From Lysobacter antibioticus (GTDB taxonomy: Bacteria > Pseudomonadota > Gammaproteobacteria > Xanthomonadales > Xanthomonadaceae), in NCBI RefSeq assembly GCF_001442535.1, contig NZ_CP013141.1, positions 2,563,528 to 2,627,527 of the forward strand: 64,000 nt of DNA, written 5' to 3'. Both the position numbers and the translations under genes were made by a program. The notes under the pieces are model-generated. The model was not told the origin of the DNA. It worked only from the letters and a program-made list of their open reading frames with translations, and did no database searches. Below, piece after piece: positions 44,377-53,188 of this stretch. Within the stretch, counting starts at the first letter, position 1. Every line of letters starts with the position of its first letter.

Positions 44377-45006
44377 TTACGGCATCGATGCGGTGTAGGT
44401 CACGCGGCTGTTGTTGGCGTTGACACCACCGTAGACGCCAGGGGCGACGACGGCGGCGTTTTTGTATTTGTAGGTCCAGACCGCATCGCGGTTGACCAAC
44501 TTGCCGGTGCCCGGAGCCACGGTCGACGTGGTGGTCGCGCCATCGGCGAGAGTCGGATGCGCCAACGCCGTCCCCGAGGACAGGACGGACTCGGTGGTTT
44601 CGATCTGGCTATAGGAGATGGTGTCGCCGGCGACGCCGTTGCTGAGCGCGCCCAGGGTGGTCGAGGTCAGGGTGATGGTGCCGTTGTTGCCGACCAGCTT
44701 GGCGGTGACTTTGCCGTCGTTGAGGTCGCCGGAGGCGGCGGTAGCGGCGATGCCCAGGCCACCGGTACCGACTTGGTTGGCCGGTACGACGAACGCGATC
44801 TGGTTTACCACGGTGTTGGTCGTGTAGTCCGCACCGCTGCCGACGCGCAGGAACAGGATCTTGGGAATCGTGATCTGGAAGTCCAGCTTGGCGCTGGCGG
44901 TGATCGGGGTACCGGTGCCGGTGGTGTACTGCGACTCGGCTTGGGCGAGCATGGGTACGGCGGCGAGCAGCGAAAGGGCCAAAAGGGACTTCGTGAGCGT
45001 TCGCAT
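44377..45006 (-). CDS. Probable major fimbrial subunit
   Basis: 209 residues. The signal peptide MRTLTKSLLALSLLAAVPML ends AQA. The mature chain is Thr/Val/Ala-rich and all-beta with no Cys (for example FQITIPKILFLRVGSGADYT, AKLVGNNGTITLTSTTLGAL), typical of self-assembling fibre subunits. First gene of the leftward operon, separated from the others by 163 bases with tandem repeats, an arrangement expected for an abundant structural protein. An AGGGAG-like site precedes ATG 45006. Family assignment is by pattern; the subunit is not a close match to type 1 pilins. Confidence 0.8.
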   Translation of the reverse strand: MRTLTKSLLALSLLAAVPMLAQAESQYTTGTGTPITASAKLDFQITIPKILFLRVGSGADYTTNTVVNQIAFVVPANQVGTGGLGIAATAASGDLNDGKVTAKLVGNNGTITLTSTTLGALSNGVAGDTISYSQIETTESVLSSGTALAHPTLADGATTTSTVAPGTGKLVNRDAVWTYKYKNAAVVAPGVYGGVNANNSRVTYTASMP

Positions 45007-45469
45007 TATTGAGTTCCAGGGAGGGTCGATAGCGTGCCGGGGCTCCGGGCGCAGGCCATAAAAACGCACAAAGTATGCCAAGGAGTGACATTCGGCATAT
45101 TGCTTGTTAAGTATACGTAAACAGCATGCGACTGATGTCACACTACTGACGTTCTTCGTCACACCTCGCCCTGCCCGGTCAATCCCGGTCACGCTCTGTA
45201 CAGGTCGCCGCTTCCGTAGCCGGCTACCGGACGCGGCCGGCTCGAACGCGCACCGCCGCGCCCCGCCGTCGCCCGCCCTGCTATGGATTCGATTGCGTAT
45301 GGACCCGCCCCACTCCCGACTGGCGTGTTCCGCTTCGTGGCGACGCAGGCTGCCGGCTGGGCGAACGCAGTCGCCTTCGCGCCACCCGCCCTAGGGTCAG
45401 CCCGACTGCTGCGGCCCGATCCGGCTGACTAGACTCGTACCGCGACCTCCCGCGCACTGGAGCAGAGCC
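45007..45469. promoter_or_regulatory. Divergent region between the fimbrial operon and the Vps62-like gene
   Basis: The 100 bases ahead of the subunit gene (45060-45150) are AT-richer, with TTAACAAGCAATATGCCGAA on the minus strand near 45090-45110, and are the likely promoter site. The rest is GC-rich without a gene. Confidence 0.4.
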
Positions 45470-46417
45470 ATGTATCCCTCCGATATTTCCGGCCCCTCCC
45501 GTCAATGCCTGCCGCCGGCCGAGCCGGTCACCCCGGCGCCGCTCACTCCCGTGCAGCAGCAGGAACTCGCTCAGCGCTACGCCCCGATCCTCTACTTCCA
45601 TCCCCAGGAAGAAAATTTCCTGCAGGACCCGAACACCTATATCGAGCAATCGACGCTGCGCCAGGAACGCGACTTCTGGGGCGACAAAGAACTGCATGGA
45701 CTGGGCGAGGTGCCGGCGCGGGAGCTGGCCGACATCGGGCCCGACAACAAGGACGCCGACAGCCAGTTGTTCCTCGACCATCAGAACGAAGAACTCGGCG
45801 ACGGCGTCCGCGACGGCGACCTCGCCAACAGCAAAAACCTCTATCAGTACGATCCCGAAAGCAACACCATCACCTACCACCTGTTCTATTCCTACAACGA
45901 CGGCCCGCCCGGCCTCGGCGACGTGCAGAACCACGAAGGCGACTGGGAAAAGATCACTGTGCAGCTCGACGATCAATATCAGCCGACCGCGGTGCGCTAC
46001 AGCGCCCACGGCGGCCTGAACGCCGAGCGTTCATGGGCGGACACGCCGAAGGAAGACGGCCGCCCGGTGTCCTACGTCGGCCAGGGCTCGCATGCGAATT
46101 TCCCCGAGACCGGCTCCTGGGAAACCAAGGCACCCGGCATCGACGACTCGGCCAAGAGCGGCGGCGTACGCTTCGACCTGGCCGGCCAGCCGGCGGTCGA
46201 TGTGACCACGCAGGAATGGTATGGCGGCCACGTGCTGTGGGGCGAACGCGGCAGCGGCCAGGAACTGGGCATCGCCGAGACCACCGGCCCGACCGGACCG
46301 TCAGCGGACAAGGGACCGATCGTGGCCGGCGACGCCGATCCGTCGCTGCAGCCCAACGACGAGACACCGGGCTTCCCGTTCTATGGGCCTTATCCGCCGT
46401 TCGTGTTTCCGCCCTGA
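45470..46417 (+). CDS. Vps62-related protein
   Basis: 315 residues. The core YAPILYFHPQEENFL, ITYHLFYSYNDGP and QNHEGDWEKITVQLDD, then VSYVGQGSHANFPE, are signatures of the Vps62/DUF946 family, known mainly from fungi and plants and scattered in bacteria. The conserved His, Glu, Asp and the late GSHANF block suggest a metal or carbohydrate site. No signal peptide is visible. The last 60 residues are Pro/Gly-rich. Single gene, start ATG 45470. Function unknown in bacteria. Confidence 0.8.
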   Translation: MYPSDISGPSRQCLPPAEPVTPAPLTPVQQQELAQRYAPILYFHPQEENFLQDPNTYIEQSTLRQERDFWGDKELHGLGEVPARELADIGPDNKDADSQLFLDHQNEELGDGVRDGDLANSKNLYQYDPESNTITYHLFYSYNDGPPGLGDVQNHEGDWEKITVQLDDQYQPTAVRYSAHGGLNAERSWADTPKEDGRPVSYVGQGSHANFPETGSWETKAPGIDDSAKSGGVRFDLAGQPAVDVTTQEWYGGHVLWGERGSGQELGIAETTGPTGPSADKGPIVAGDADPSLQPNDETPGFPFYGPYPPFVFPP

Positions 46418-46480
46418 GCGTGGTGATGGCAGGAGCGACATGATCTGCAGGCTGAAGCAATGCAGTGCCGCGCCCTCCAT

Positions 46481-46503
46481 GTAGGAGCGGCGCGAGCCGC
46501 GAC
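46481..46503 (+). repeat. GTAG-type REP sequence, left copy
   Basis: 23 bases beginning GTAGGAGCGGC with a hairpin GCGGC-GCGA-GCCGC. This is the pattern of GTAG REP elements known from Xanthomonadaceae (SMAG-like) and mobilised by RAYT transposases. A perfect inverted copy lies at 47306-47328. Confidence 0.8.
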
Positions 46504-46540
46504 TGCGTCGCTTCGGTTTCGCAGCGCATCGCTCAAGCAA

Positions 46541-46570
46541 GATCCAGATCCAGATCCAGATCCAGATCAA
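46541..46570. repeat. Hexanucleotide tandem repeat (GATCCA)
   Basis: Four perfect and one imperfect unit of GATCCA stand just inside the left REP. It is non-coding and likely variable in copy number between strains. Confidence 0.85.
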
Positions 46571-46574
46571 ACGC

Positions 46575-47135
46575 TAAGAGCTTCCGCCACTAAAGCGGCG
46601 GGTTACTTTCTTTTGTCATAAGCAACAAAAGAAAGCTAACCAAAGAAAAATGCTTTCTTTTGAATCACAAGCCCGCACGAGCGATGCCAACGCAGGGCTT
46701 TTTCATACGGGACATCCCTGTCCCGATGAAAAACGGCGCGCATCCCTGCGCGCCGCCCTCCGGGTCTTCTATGACCGTCGCGAGGTCGAGACGACGCACA
46801 GCGACGGCGACGACAATGGCAAAGGCAAAGGCAAAGGCAACGGAAGTTTTTCGTTGCCTTTGCCTTTGCCTTTGCCGTGAAAGCTTGGCGCAGTACCGAA
46901 CTTGCGAGAACACCAGGAGACCCGGAGGGCGCCGCACAGGACGTGCGGCGTTTTCCGATAAGACAAGGATGTCTTATCGGAAAATCCCGGCGCGCGCATC
47001 GAACTCGCAGGGGAGCTTCGTCAAGGAAAGCCCTTTTCTTTGGTTATCTTTGACCGAAGGGAATCCAGACGGACTTTTGGGCTTAGCAAAAGAAAGTAAC
47101 CCGGCCGCGTCAGCGGACGGAAGCTCTGTTCTTGC
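46575..47135. repeat. Composite non-coding element of nested inverted repeats
   Basis: Outer arms of about 70-90 bases (from 46577 and back from 47127) are imperfect inverted copies: AGAGCTTCCGCC and CGGGTTACTTTCTTTTG recur in complement. Between them lie five hairpins: 46698-46733 (14 bp, one bulge), 46734-46755 (8 bp), 46818-46876 (25 bp perfect, made of GGCAAA units), 46931-46949 (7 bp) and 46951-46984 (14 bp perfect). No open frame inside shows family features. The outer REP pair encloses the whole. It looks like a mobile or regulatory repeat of the genome. Confidence 0.75.
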
Positions 47136-47305
47136 TGTTTTAGGTGCAATTGCTTCACCGTCTTTCGGCCACAGACGCCGCAGCGGAATAAAACACGGTC
47201 GCGGCTTGCAACCGAAGAAAATCCCTGTGGCCGCCGCCCCTACTCTCGCGAAACCACACCGCTTCGATAGACGACACCGACGTTGCGATGACTGCGCATC
47301 CCGCG

Positions 47306-47328
47306 GTCGCGGCTCGCGCCGCTCCTAC
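47306..47328 (-). repeat. GTAG-type REP sequence, right copy (inverted)
   Basis: Exact reverse complement of the REP at 46481-46503. The two copies face each other across about 800 bases, the arrangement seen for paired REP units. Confidence 0.8.
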
Positions 47329-47388
47329 CCTGAGGGCACCCGGCGCGATGACGCGGGCACCAACCAACCCGTGCCACCGACAGCCCCC

Positions 47389-47637
47389 TCAACGACGTAT
47401 CTCGAACCCCGGATTCTCATTGAGCGACCCGTCCGCCTCCAGCACCGCGTAGCGCTCGCCATCGGGATGAAACACCACCGGAATCGGCTCCAGGAACAGC
47501 GGCCGCCGAACGAAACGCAGTTCCCAACGAAAGTGCTCCAAGGTCGTCAACGCGTCCAGTTGCTCGCGGGTCAGCCCTGCGCGCAAGGCCACGGCGCTGG
47601 CCTGCTCGGTTCCGTTGCGTCGTTCGCGTGTGGTCAT
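47389..47637 (-). CDS. Small conserved hypothetical protein
   Basis: 82 residues. The block LTREQLDALTTLEHFRWELR then FVRRPLFLEPIPVVF and YAVLEADGSLNENPGFEIR looks like a short protein family that I recall from Xanthomonadaceae genomes. It is soluble, without signal or membrane segment. Function unknown. It stands alone between the repeat element and the riboswitch region. Confidence 0.7.
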   Translation of the reverse strand: MTTRERRNGTEQASAVALRAGLTREQLDALTTLEHFRWELRFVRRPLFLEPIPVVFHPDGERYAVLEADGSLNENPGFEIRR

Positions 47638-48159
47638 CGGGTACCGCTCCTTCGAGAATGCCGCGTTGCGCTCTCGCCATGATCTTGCAACGGCATGCGA
47701 ATGTCACCCGAGCGGCCACGGCCCGCGGGATTCTTCAGTGCCGACGCTCGACGACGAACCGATCCACCGCCGCCGATGCTCCCCATCGCGGCGGCACGCC
47801 CATGCCGATCCGTATGCCCCTATCCGCAGCCGTCCCCGCCGCACCAGCCATTTCGCCTGCATCGTTTCCAGGAATACACGCCGCCCATCACAATATCGAG
47901 CGATGCCCGGCATTTCGCCCGAACCCCGCACAGGCAAACGCGGTCGACATCGCGAGCGCTCCCGCAACCGACATGCGGCGCATTCCTCGCCATGCATTCC
48001 ATTCGCCGCGGTGCGGTGCCGCGCCGAGTCGTCACACATGCGCGCAGCAACAAGATGAATGCGGCGTCCGAAGCCATCCGACCACGCCGTCGTGCGAACG
48101 AGCGCGCAGCTTTGCGCAATGCAGCTTGTTCGCTTTCGATCCGACGCCTACACTCCGCC
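47638..48159. other. Intergenic region before the riboswitch
   Basis: No gene is supported. It should contain the promoter of the valine operon and that of the small gene at 47389. AT content rises slightly near 48040-48070. Confidence 0.4.
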
Positions 48160-48400
48160 GGCCACAGGTGTCCTGCCGCCGTACCGGCGAGCAGGGTGAA
48201 ACGGGAAGCCGGTGCGAGTCGACAGACTCCATTCCGGCGCTGCCCCCGCAACGGTAGGCGAGAACACCCGACTCAATACCACTGCGATTTCGCGGGAAGG
48301 TGTCGGGGTGATGCGGATCGCTCCGCATCGCTCGCAAGCCCGGAGACCGGCCAGTGGCGGGCATCGCATGCGATGCCGTCCTCGGGTGTTGCGGTGGGCA
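48160..48400 (+). promoter_or_regulatory. Cobalamin (B12) riboswitch upstream of the valine catabolic operon
   Basis: Consensus parts are in order: ACAGGTGTCCTGCCG (48165-48179), GGGAAGCCGGTGCGAGTC (48203-48220), the core GGCGCTGCCCCCGCAACGGTA (48236-48256) and the B12 box AAGCCCGGAGACCGGCC (48336-48352). Spacing and order match class I cobalamin riboswitches. No B12 transport or synthesis gene follows; the first gene is mmsA, about 100 bases on. Most such riboswitches switch expression off when B12 binds. The limits given are approximate. Confidence 0.93.
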
Positions 48401-48453
48401 ACCGGACGGGCTGGCTCGACGCGGATGTCCGTTGCGTGGAACCGACTTGTCTT

Positions 48454-48492
48454 GCTCCGCAATCCCCGTCACGCGGGTGAGCGACACGGAGC
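48454..48492 (+). promoter_or_regulatory. Possible Shine-Dalgarno-sequestering hairpin of mmsA
   Basis: GCTCCG at 48454-48459 can pair with CGGAGC at 48487-48492, which contains the GGAG ribosome site of mmsA (ATG 48500). Inside, CCCCG and GCGGG may extend the stem. Together with the absence of a T-run this fits a riboswitch that acts on translation start. It is a prediction from base pairing only. Confidence 0.45.
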
Positions 48493-48499
48493 CGAAACA

Positions 48500-50023
48500 A
48501 TGAACGATATGAATCGCGTCGCGACCGAAGTCGCGACGGTCAAGCTGCTGATCGACGGTACCTTCGTCGAATCCCGATCCGAACAATGGCGCGATGTCGT
48601 CAACCCCGCTACGCAGACAGTGCTGGCGCGGGTGCCGTTCGCCACCGCCGACGAAGTCGACGCCGCGGTGCGTTCGGCGCAACAGGCCTTCAAGAGCTGG
48701 CGCAAGACCCCGATCGGCGCGCGCGCGCGCATCTTCCTCAAATACCAGCAACTGATCCGCGAGCACATGGGCGAGCTCGCCGCGATCCTCACCGCCGAAC
48801 AAGGCAAGACCCTGGCCGATGCCGAAGGCGACGTCTTCCGCGGCCTGGAAGTGGTCGAGCACGCCGCGGCGATCGGCAACCTGCAACTCGGCGAGTTAGC
48901 CAACAACGTCGCCGGCGGCGTCGACACCTACACCCTGCTGCAGCCGCTCGGCGTGTGCGCCGGCATCACCCCGTTCAACTTCCCGGCGATGATTCCCCTG
49001 TGGATGTTCCCGATGGCCATCGCCACCGGCAACACCTTCGTGCTCAAGCCGTCGGAACAAGATCCGCTGGTGACGATGCGCCTGGTCGAACTGGCGCTGC
49101 AAGCCGGAGTGCCCAAGGGCGTGCTCAACGTCGTGCACGGCGGCGAAGACGTGGTCAATGCGATCTGCGACCACCCGGACATCAAGGCCGTGTCCTTCGT
49201 CGGTTCGACCAAGGTCGGCACCCATGTCTACCACCGCGCTTCGCTGGCGGGCAAGCGCGTGCAGTGCATGATGGGCGCGAAGAACCATGCGGTGGTGCTG
49301 CCCGACGCCAACAAGGAGCAAACCCTCAACGCCCTCGCCGGCGCCGCATTCGGCGCCGCCGGGCAACGCTGCATGGCCGCCTCCACCGCGGTGCTGGTCG
49401 GCGAAGCGCAAGCCTGGATTCCGGAACTGGTCGCCAAGGCGCGCACGCTCAAGGTCAATGCCGGCACCGAGCCCGGCACCGACGTCGGCCCGGTGATTTC
49501 CTGCGCCGCGCGCGAACGCGTCGAAAGCCTGATCGCCGCCGGCGTCGAGCAAGGCGCAAGGCTCGAACTCGACGGCCGCAAGCCCTCCGTGCCGGGCTTC
49601 GAGCGCGGCAACTTCGTCGGCCCGACGATCTTCTCCGGAGTCGAGCCCGGCATGCGCATCTACGACGAGGAAATCTTCGGCCCGGTGCTGATCGTGCTCG
49701 CCGCCGACACCCTGGAGGCCGCGATCGAACTGATCAACGCCAACCCCAACGGCAACGGCACCGCGCTGTTCACCCAGTCCGGCGCCGCCGCACGCCGCTT
49801 CCAGGAAGACATCGACGTCGGCCAGGTCGGCATCAACGTGCCGATCCCGGTGCCGGTGCCGTTGTTCTCGTTCACCGGCTCGCGCGCGTCCAAGCTCGGC
49901 GACCTCGGCCCTTACGGCAAGCAAGTGGTGATGTTCTACACCCAGACCAAGACGGTCACCGCGCGTTGGTTCGACGACGACACGCTCGGCCACGGCGTCA
50001 ACACCACGATCAGTCTAAAGTGA
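48500..50023 (+). CDS. mmsA: Methylmalonate-semialdehyde dehydrogenase (CoA-acylating)
   Basis: 507 residues, aldehyde dehydrogenase superfamily. It converts methylmalonate semialdehyde, the end product of valine breakdown, to propionyl-CoA with NAD and CoA. Family signs: [36 protein letters not shown], the catalytic Cys in [10 protein letters not shown], and [15 protein letters not shown] near the end, which is specific to the MmsA branch. First gene of a five-gene operon with the complete isobutyryl-CoA to propionyl-CoA route. Its start codon is downstream of the B12 riboswitch. Branched-chain transaminase and keto-acid dehydrogenase are not in the window. Confidence 0.96.
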   Translation: MNDMNRVATEVATVKLLIDGTFVESRSEQWRDVVNPATQTVLARVPFATADEVDAAVRSAQQAFKSWRKTPIGARARIFLKYQQLIREHMGELAAILTAEQGKTLADAEGDVFRGLEVVEHAAAIGNLQLGELANNVAGGVDTYTLLQPLGVCAGITPFNFPAMIPLWMFPMAIATGNTFVLKPSEQDPLVTMRLVELALQAGVPKGVLNVVHGGEDVVNAICDHPDIKAVSFVGSTKVGTHVYHRASLAGKRVQCMMGAKNHAVVLPDANKEQTLNALAGAAFGAAGQRCMAASTAVLVGEAQAWIPELVAKARTLKVNAGTEPGTDVGPVISCAARERVESLIAAGVEQGARLELDGRKPSVPGFERGNFVGPTIFSGVEPGMRIYDEEIFGPVLIVLAADTLEAAIELINANPNGNGTALFTQSGAAARRFQEDIDVGQVGINVPIPVPVPLFSFTGSRASKLGDLGPYGKQVVMFYTQTKTVTARWFDDDTLGHGVNTTISLK

Positions 50024-51213
50024 TGGCCGCCGTCATGAACCTGCAGGCGGTCAATCCACCGCCATCGCAGCTCGGCGAAGACCAGCTCGCCTTCCGCGAG
50101 GCCGCGCGCGATTTCGCCCTGGCCGAACTGGCGCCGCATGCGGCGCACTGGGACGCGCAAGGCATCTTCCCGCGCGAGGCCATCGGCAAAGCCGGCGAAC
50201 TCGGTTTCTGCGGCTTGTACGTGGACGACGCCGCCGGCGGCTCGGGTCTGACCCGGCTCGATGCGGTGGTCGTGTTCGAGGAGCTGGCCGCGCTCGATCC
50301 GTCCACGGCGGCGTTCATCAGCATCCACAACATGGCGACCTGGATGTTGACCGCGCACGCCTCGCCGGCCGTACGCGACCTCTGGGGGCCTCGGCTCGCT
50401 TCCGGCGAATGCCTGGCCTCGTACTGCCTGACCGAACCCGGCGCCGGTTCCGATGCCGCCTCCCTGCGCACCCGCGCCGAACGCGATGGCGATCATTACC
50501 TGATCAACGGCGCCAAGGCCTTCATTTCAGGGGCCGGCGCCACCGACATGCTGGTGGTGATGGCGCGCACCGGCGGCGACGGCGCACGCGGCATCAGCGC
50601 CTTCGCGGTGCCCGCCGACAGCGCCGGCATCGCCTATGGGCGCAAGGAAGAAAAGCTCGGCTGGAACAGCCAGCCCACGCGCGCGGTGGTGTTCGACAAC
50701 GTGCGCGTGCCGGCGGCGCACCTGCTCGCCGGCGAAGGCGATGGCTTCAAGATCGCCATGAAGGGCCTGGACGGCGGCCGCCTCAACATCGCTGCCTGCT
50801 CGCTCGGAGCGGCCCAGGGCGCACTCGACGCCGCACGTCGTTACCTGGGCGAACGGCGCCAGTTCGGCAAACCGCTCGCCGAGTTCCAGGCGTTGCAGTT
50901 CAAGCTCGCCGACATGGCCACGCAACTGGTCGCGGCGCGGCAGATGGTGCACACCGCGGCGCGCAAGCTCGATGCCGGCAGCGCCGACGCCATCGTCTGG
51001 TGCGCGATGGCCAAGCGCTTCGCCACCGATGCCGGCTTCGCGATCTGCAACGAGGCCCTGCAGATCCACGGCGGCTACGGCTACATGCGCGAATACCCGA
51101 TCGAGCGCCTGCTGCGCGACTGCCGCGTGCACCAGATCCTGGAAGGCACCAACGAAATCATGCGCGTGATCATCGCGCGCCATCTGTTGAACACCGAAGA
51201 GGAATTGCGATGA
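50023..51213 (+). CDS. Acyl-CoA dehydrogenase, probably isobutyryl-CoA dehydrogenase
   Basis: 396 residues, acyl-CoA dehydrogenase family. Flavin and substrate blocks: SYCLTEPGAGSDAASLRTRA, GAKAFISGAGATDMLVVMAR, and the C-terminal QIHGGYGYMREYPIERLLRD with RVHQILEGTNEIMR. The catalytic Glu of this family lies in EGTNE. By operon context it oxidises isobutyryl-CoA to methacrylyl-CoA. Start ATG 50023 overlaps the mmsA stop by one base; ATG 50035 is an alternative. Electron transfer would go to ETF. Confidence 0.92.
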   Translation: MAAVMNLQAVNPPPSQLGEDQLAFREAARDFALAELAPHAAHWDAQGIFPREAIGKAGELGFCGLYVDDAAGGSGLTRLDAVVVFEELAALDPSTAAFISIHNMATWMLTAHASPAVRDLWGPRLASGECLASYCLTEPGAGSDAASLRTRAERDGDHYLINGAKAFISGAGATDMLVVMARTGGDGARGISAFAVPADSAGIAYGRKEEKLGWNSQPTRAVVFDNVRVPAAHLLAGEGDGFKIAMKGLDGGRLNIAACSLGAAQGALDAARRYLGERRQFGKPLAEFQALQFKLADMATQLVAARQMVHTAARKLDAGSADAIVWCAMAKRFATDAGFAICNEALQIHGGYGYMREYPIERLLRDCRVHQILEGTNEIMRVIIARHLLNTEEELR

Positions 51214-52019
51214 GTCGCGCCGACAAGCAGCACACCGGAAAGGTCTATGACGGACTGAAGCTGGACATCGACGGCCACACCGCCGTCGTCACCCTGAGCA
51301 ACCCGCCCGCCAACACCTGGACCCGCGACAGCCTGGCCGCCTTGCGCGAGTTGGTGCGCGACCTCGACGCCGACCGCGAGGTCTACGCCCTGGTCGTCAC
51401 CGGCGAAGGCGAGAAATTCTTCTCCGCCGGCGCCGACCTCAAGCAATTTGCCGAGGGCGACAAGGCGCTCGCACGCGAGGCCGCGCGTCGTTTCGGCGAA
51501 GCCTTCGAGACCCTCAGTGCGTTCCGCGGCGTGTCGATCGCCGCGATCAACGGCTATGCCATGGGCGGCGGACTGGAATGCGCGCTGGCCTGCGATCTGC
51601 GCATCGTCGAGGAACAGGCCCAGCTCGCCCTGCCCGAAGCCACCGTCGGCCTGCTGCCCTGCGCCGGCGGCACCCAGCACCTGCCGCGCCTGGTCGGCGA
51701 GGGCTGGGCCAAGCGGATGATGCTGCTCGGCGAACGCGTCGATGCCGCGACCGCCCTGCGCATCGGCCTGGTCGAGGAAGTGGTCGGCAAGGGCGAGGCC
51801 AAGGCGCGCGCACTGCAGTGGGCCAAGCAGGCCGAGAAGCAGAGCCCCACCAGCGTCGCCGCCTGCAAGGCTTTGATCCAGGCCACCCGCAGCCAGAGCC
51901 ACGACACCGCCCTGGTGCGCGAGCGCGAGGCCTTCGTCGATCTGTTCGACAGCGCCGACCAGACCGAGGGCGTGCTCGCCTTCCTGGAAAAGCGCGCCCC
52001 GCAATGGAAGAACGCATGA
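51210..52019 (+). CDS. Enoyl-CoA hydratase (methacrylyl-CoA hydration)
   Basis: 269 residues, crotonase fold. The oxyanion-hole residues are in SAGADLKQF and NGYAMGGGLECALACD. The glutamates of the active site fall in LPEATVGLLPCAGGTQHLPR. It should hydrate methacrylyl-CoA to 3-hydroxyisobutyryl-CoA. ATGA overlaps join it to both neighbours. Confidence 0.92.
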   Translation: MSRADKQHTGKVYDGLKLDIDGHTAVVTLSNPPANTWTRDSLAALRELVRDLDADREVYALVVTGEGEKFFSAGADLKQFAEGDKALAREAARRFGEAFETLSAFRGVSIAAINGYAMGGGLECALACDLRIVEEQAQLALPEATVGLLPCAGGTQHLPRLVGEGWAKRMMLLGERVDAATALRIGLVEEVVGKGEAKARALQWAKQAEKQSPTSVAACKALIQATRSQSHDTALVREREAFVDLFDSADQTEGVLAFLEKRAPQWKNA

Positions 52020-53188
52020 ACGCCGTGCTCGAGAACGAAGCCGTCGTCGCCCCGGTCCTGTTCGAGGAACGCGGCACCGCCAACGGGCGTCGCATCGGCT
52101 TCGCCACCTTGAACGCGGCAGCTACCTTGAACGGCCTGTCGCTGAGCATGGCCGGGCTGCTCGACGCGCAGCTGCTGGCCTGGGCCCAGGACGAAGCCGT
52201 CGCCGTCGTCGTGCTGCAAGGCGCGGGCGAGAAAGCCTTCTGCGCCGGCGGCGACCTGCACGGGCTGTATCGCGGCATGCTGGAGCATCGCGCCAGCGGC
52301 AGCCGCGACATTCGCGACAACGTCCACGCACGCGAGTTCTTCGAGACCGAGTACCGGCTCGACCACCGCATCCACACCTACCCCAAGCCGCTGTTGTGCT
52401 GGGGCCATGGCATCGTCATGGGCGGCGGCATCGGCCTGATGGCCGGCGCCAGCCACCGCGTGGTCAGCGAGCGCTCGAAGCTGGCGTTTCCGGAAATCAC
52501 CGTCGGCCTGTACCCGGACGTCGGCGGCAGTTGGTTGTTGAACCGGGTGCCGCAACGCGCGGGCTTGTTCCTGGCCTTGACCGGCGCCGCGCTCAACGCC
52601 GGCGACGCGATCCATGCCGGTCTCGCCGATCACTACCTGGCGGAAGCGCAACGCGAAACGTTGTACGCCGCTCTCGCCGCGGTGAACTGGACCGACGACG
52701 GCGACGATGCGCGCCGGCTCAGCGCTGTACTGAAAGGTTGCGCCGAACCCGCCCCACCCGGCCCCTTGCAACAACACGCCGCGGCGATCGCCGCGGCCTG
52801 CGCGCACGACGATCTGTCCGCGGTAGTCGAAGCCATCGCCGCGCTCGACAGCGACGACGCCTGGCTGCAGAACGCGCGCAAGACCCTCGCCGCCGGGTCG
52901 CCCGGCTCGGCCCGGCTCGGTTACGAGTTGCAGCGCCGCGCCGCCGGGTTATCGCTCGCCGACACTTTCCGCCTCGAATACACCGCGTCTTTGCATTGCG
53001 CCGCGCACGGCGATTTCGCCGAGGGCATACGCGCTCTGTTGATCGACAAGGACCGCACGCCGCGTTGGAACCCCGCCCGCCTGGCCGAGGCCACGCCGGC
53101 CTGGGCCGAAACCTTCTTCAGCGCCCCCTGGCCGACGCAGGCGCACCCGCTCGCCGACCTGGGCGCCACCACGGAGACCGCCGCATGA
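52016..53188 (+). CDS. 3-hydroxyisobutyryl-CoA hydrolase
   Basis: 390 residues, the long crotonase-family branch (HIBCH type). Seen: FCAGGDLHGLYRG, GHGIVMGGGIGLMAGASHRV, FPEITVGLYPDVGGSWLLNR and the C-terminal extension with LIDKDRTPRWNP, which marks HIBCH and not simple hydratases. It releases CoA to give free 3-hydroxyisobutyrate, so the toxic methacrylyl-CoA level stays low. Overlaps both neighbours by ATGA. Confidence 0.93.
   Translation: MNAVLENEAVVAPVLFEERGTANGRRIGFATLNAAATLNGLSLSMAGLLDAQLLAWAQDEAVAVVVLQGAGEKAFCAGGDLHGLYRGMLEHRASGSRDIRDNVHAREFFETEYRLDHRIHTYPKPLLCWGHGIVMGGGIGLMAGASHRVVSERSKLAFPEITVGLYPDVGGSWLLNRVPQRAGLFLALTGAALNAGDAIHAGLADHYLAEAQRETLYAALAAVNWTDDGDDARRLSAVLKGCAEPAPPGPLQQHAAAIAAACAHDDLSAVVEAIAALDSDDAWLQNARKTLAAGSPGSARLGYELQRRAAGLSLADTFRLEYTASLHCAAHGDFAEGIRALLIDKDRTPRWNPARLAEATPAWAETFFSAPWPTQAHPLADLGATTETAA

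Noticed and set aside
46541..46570. CRISPR-like array
   Set aside because: Units are only six bases with no spacers. No cas gene is present in the window.
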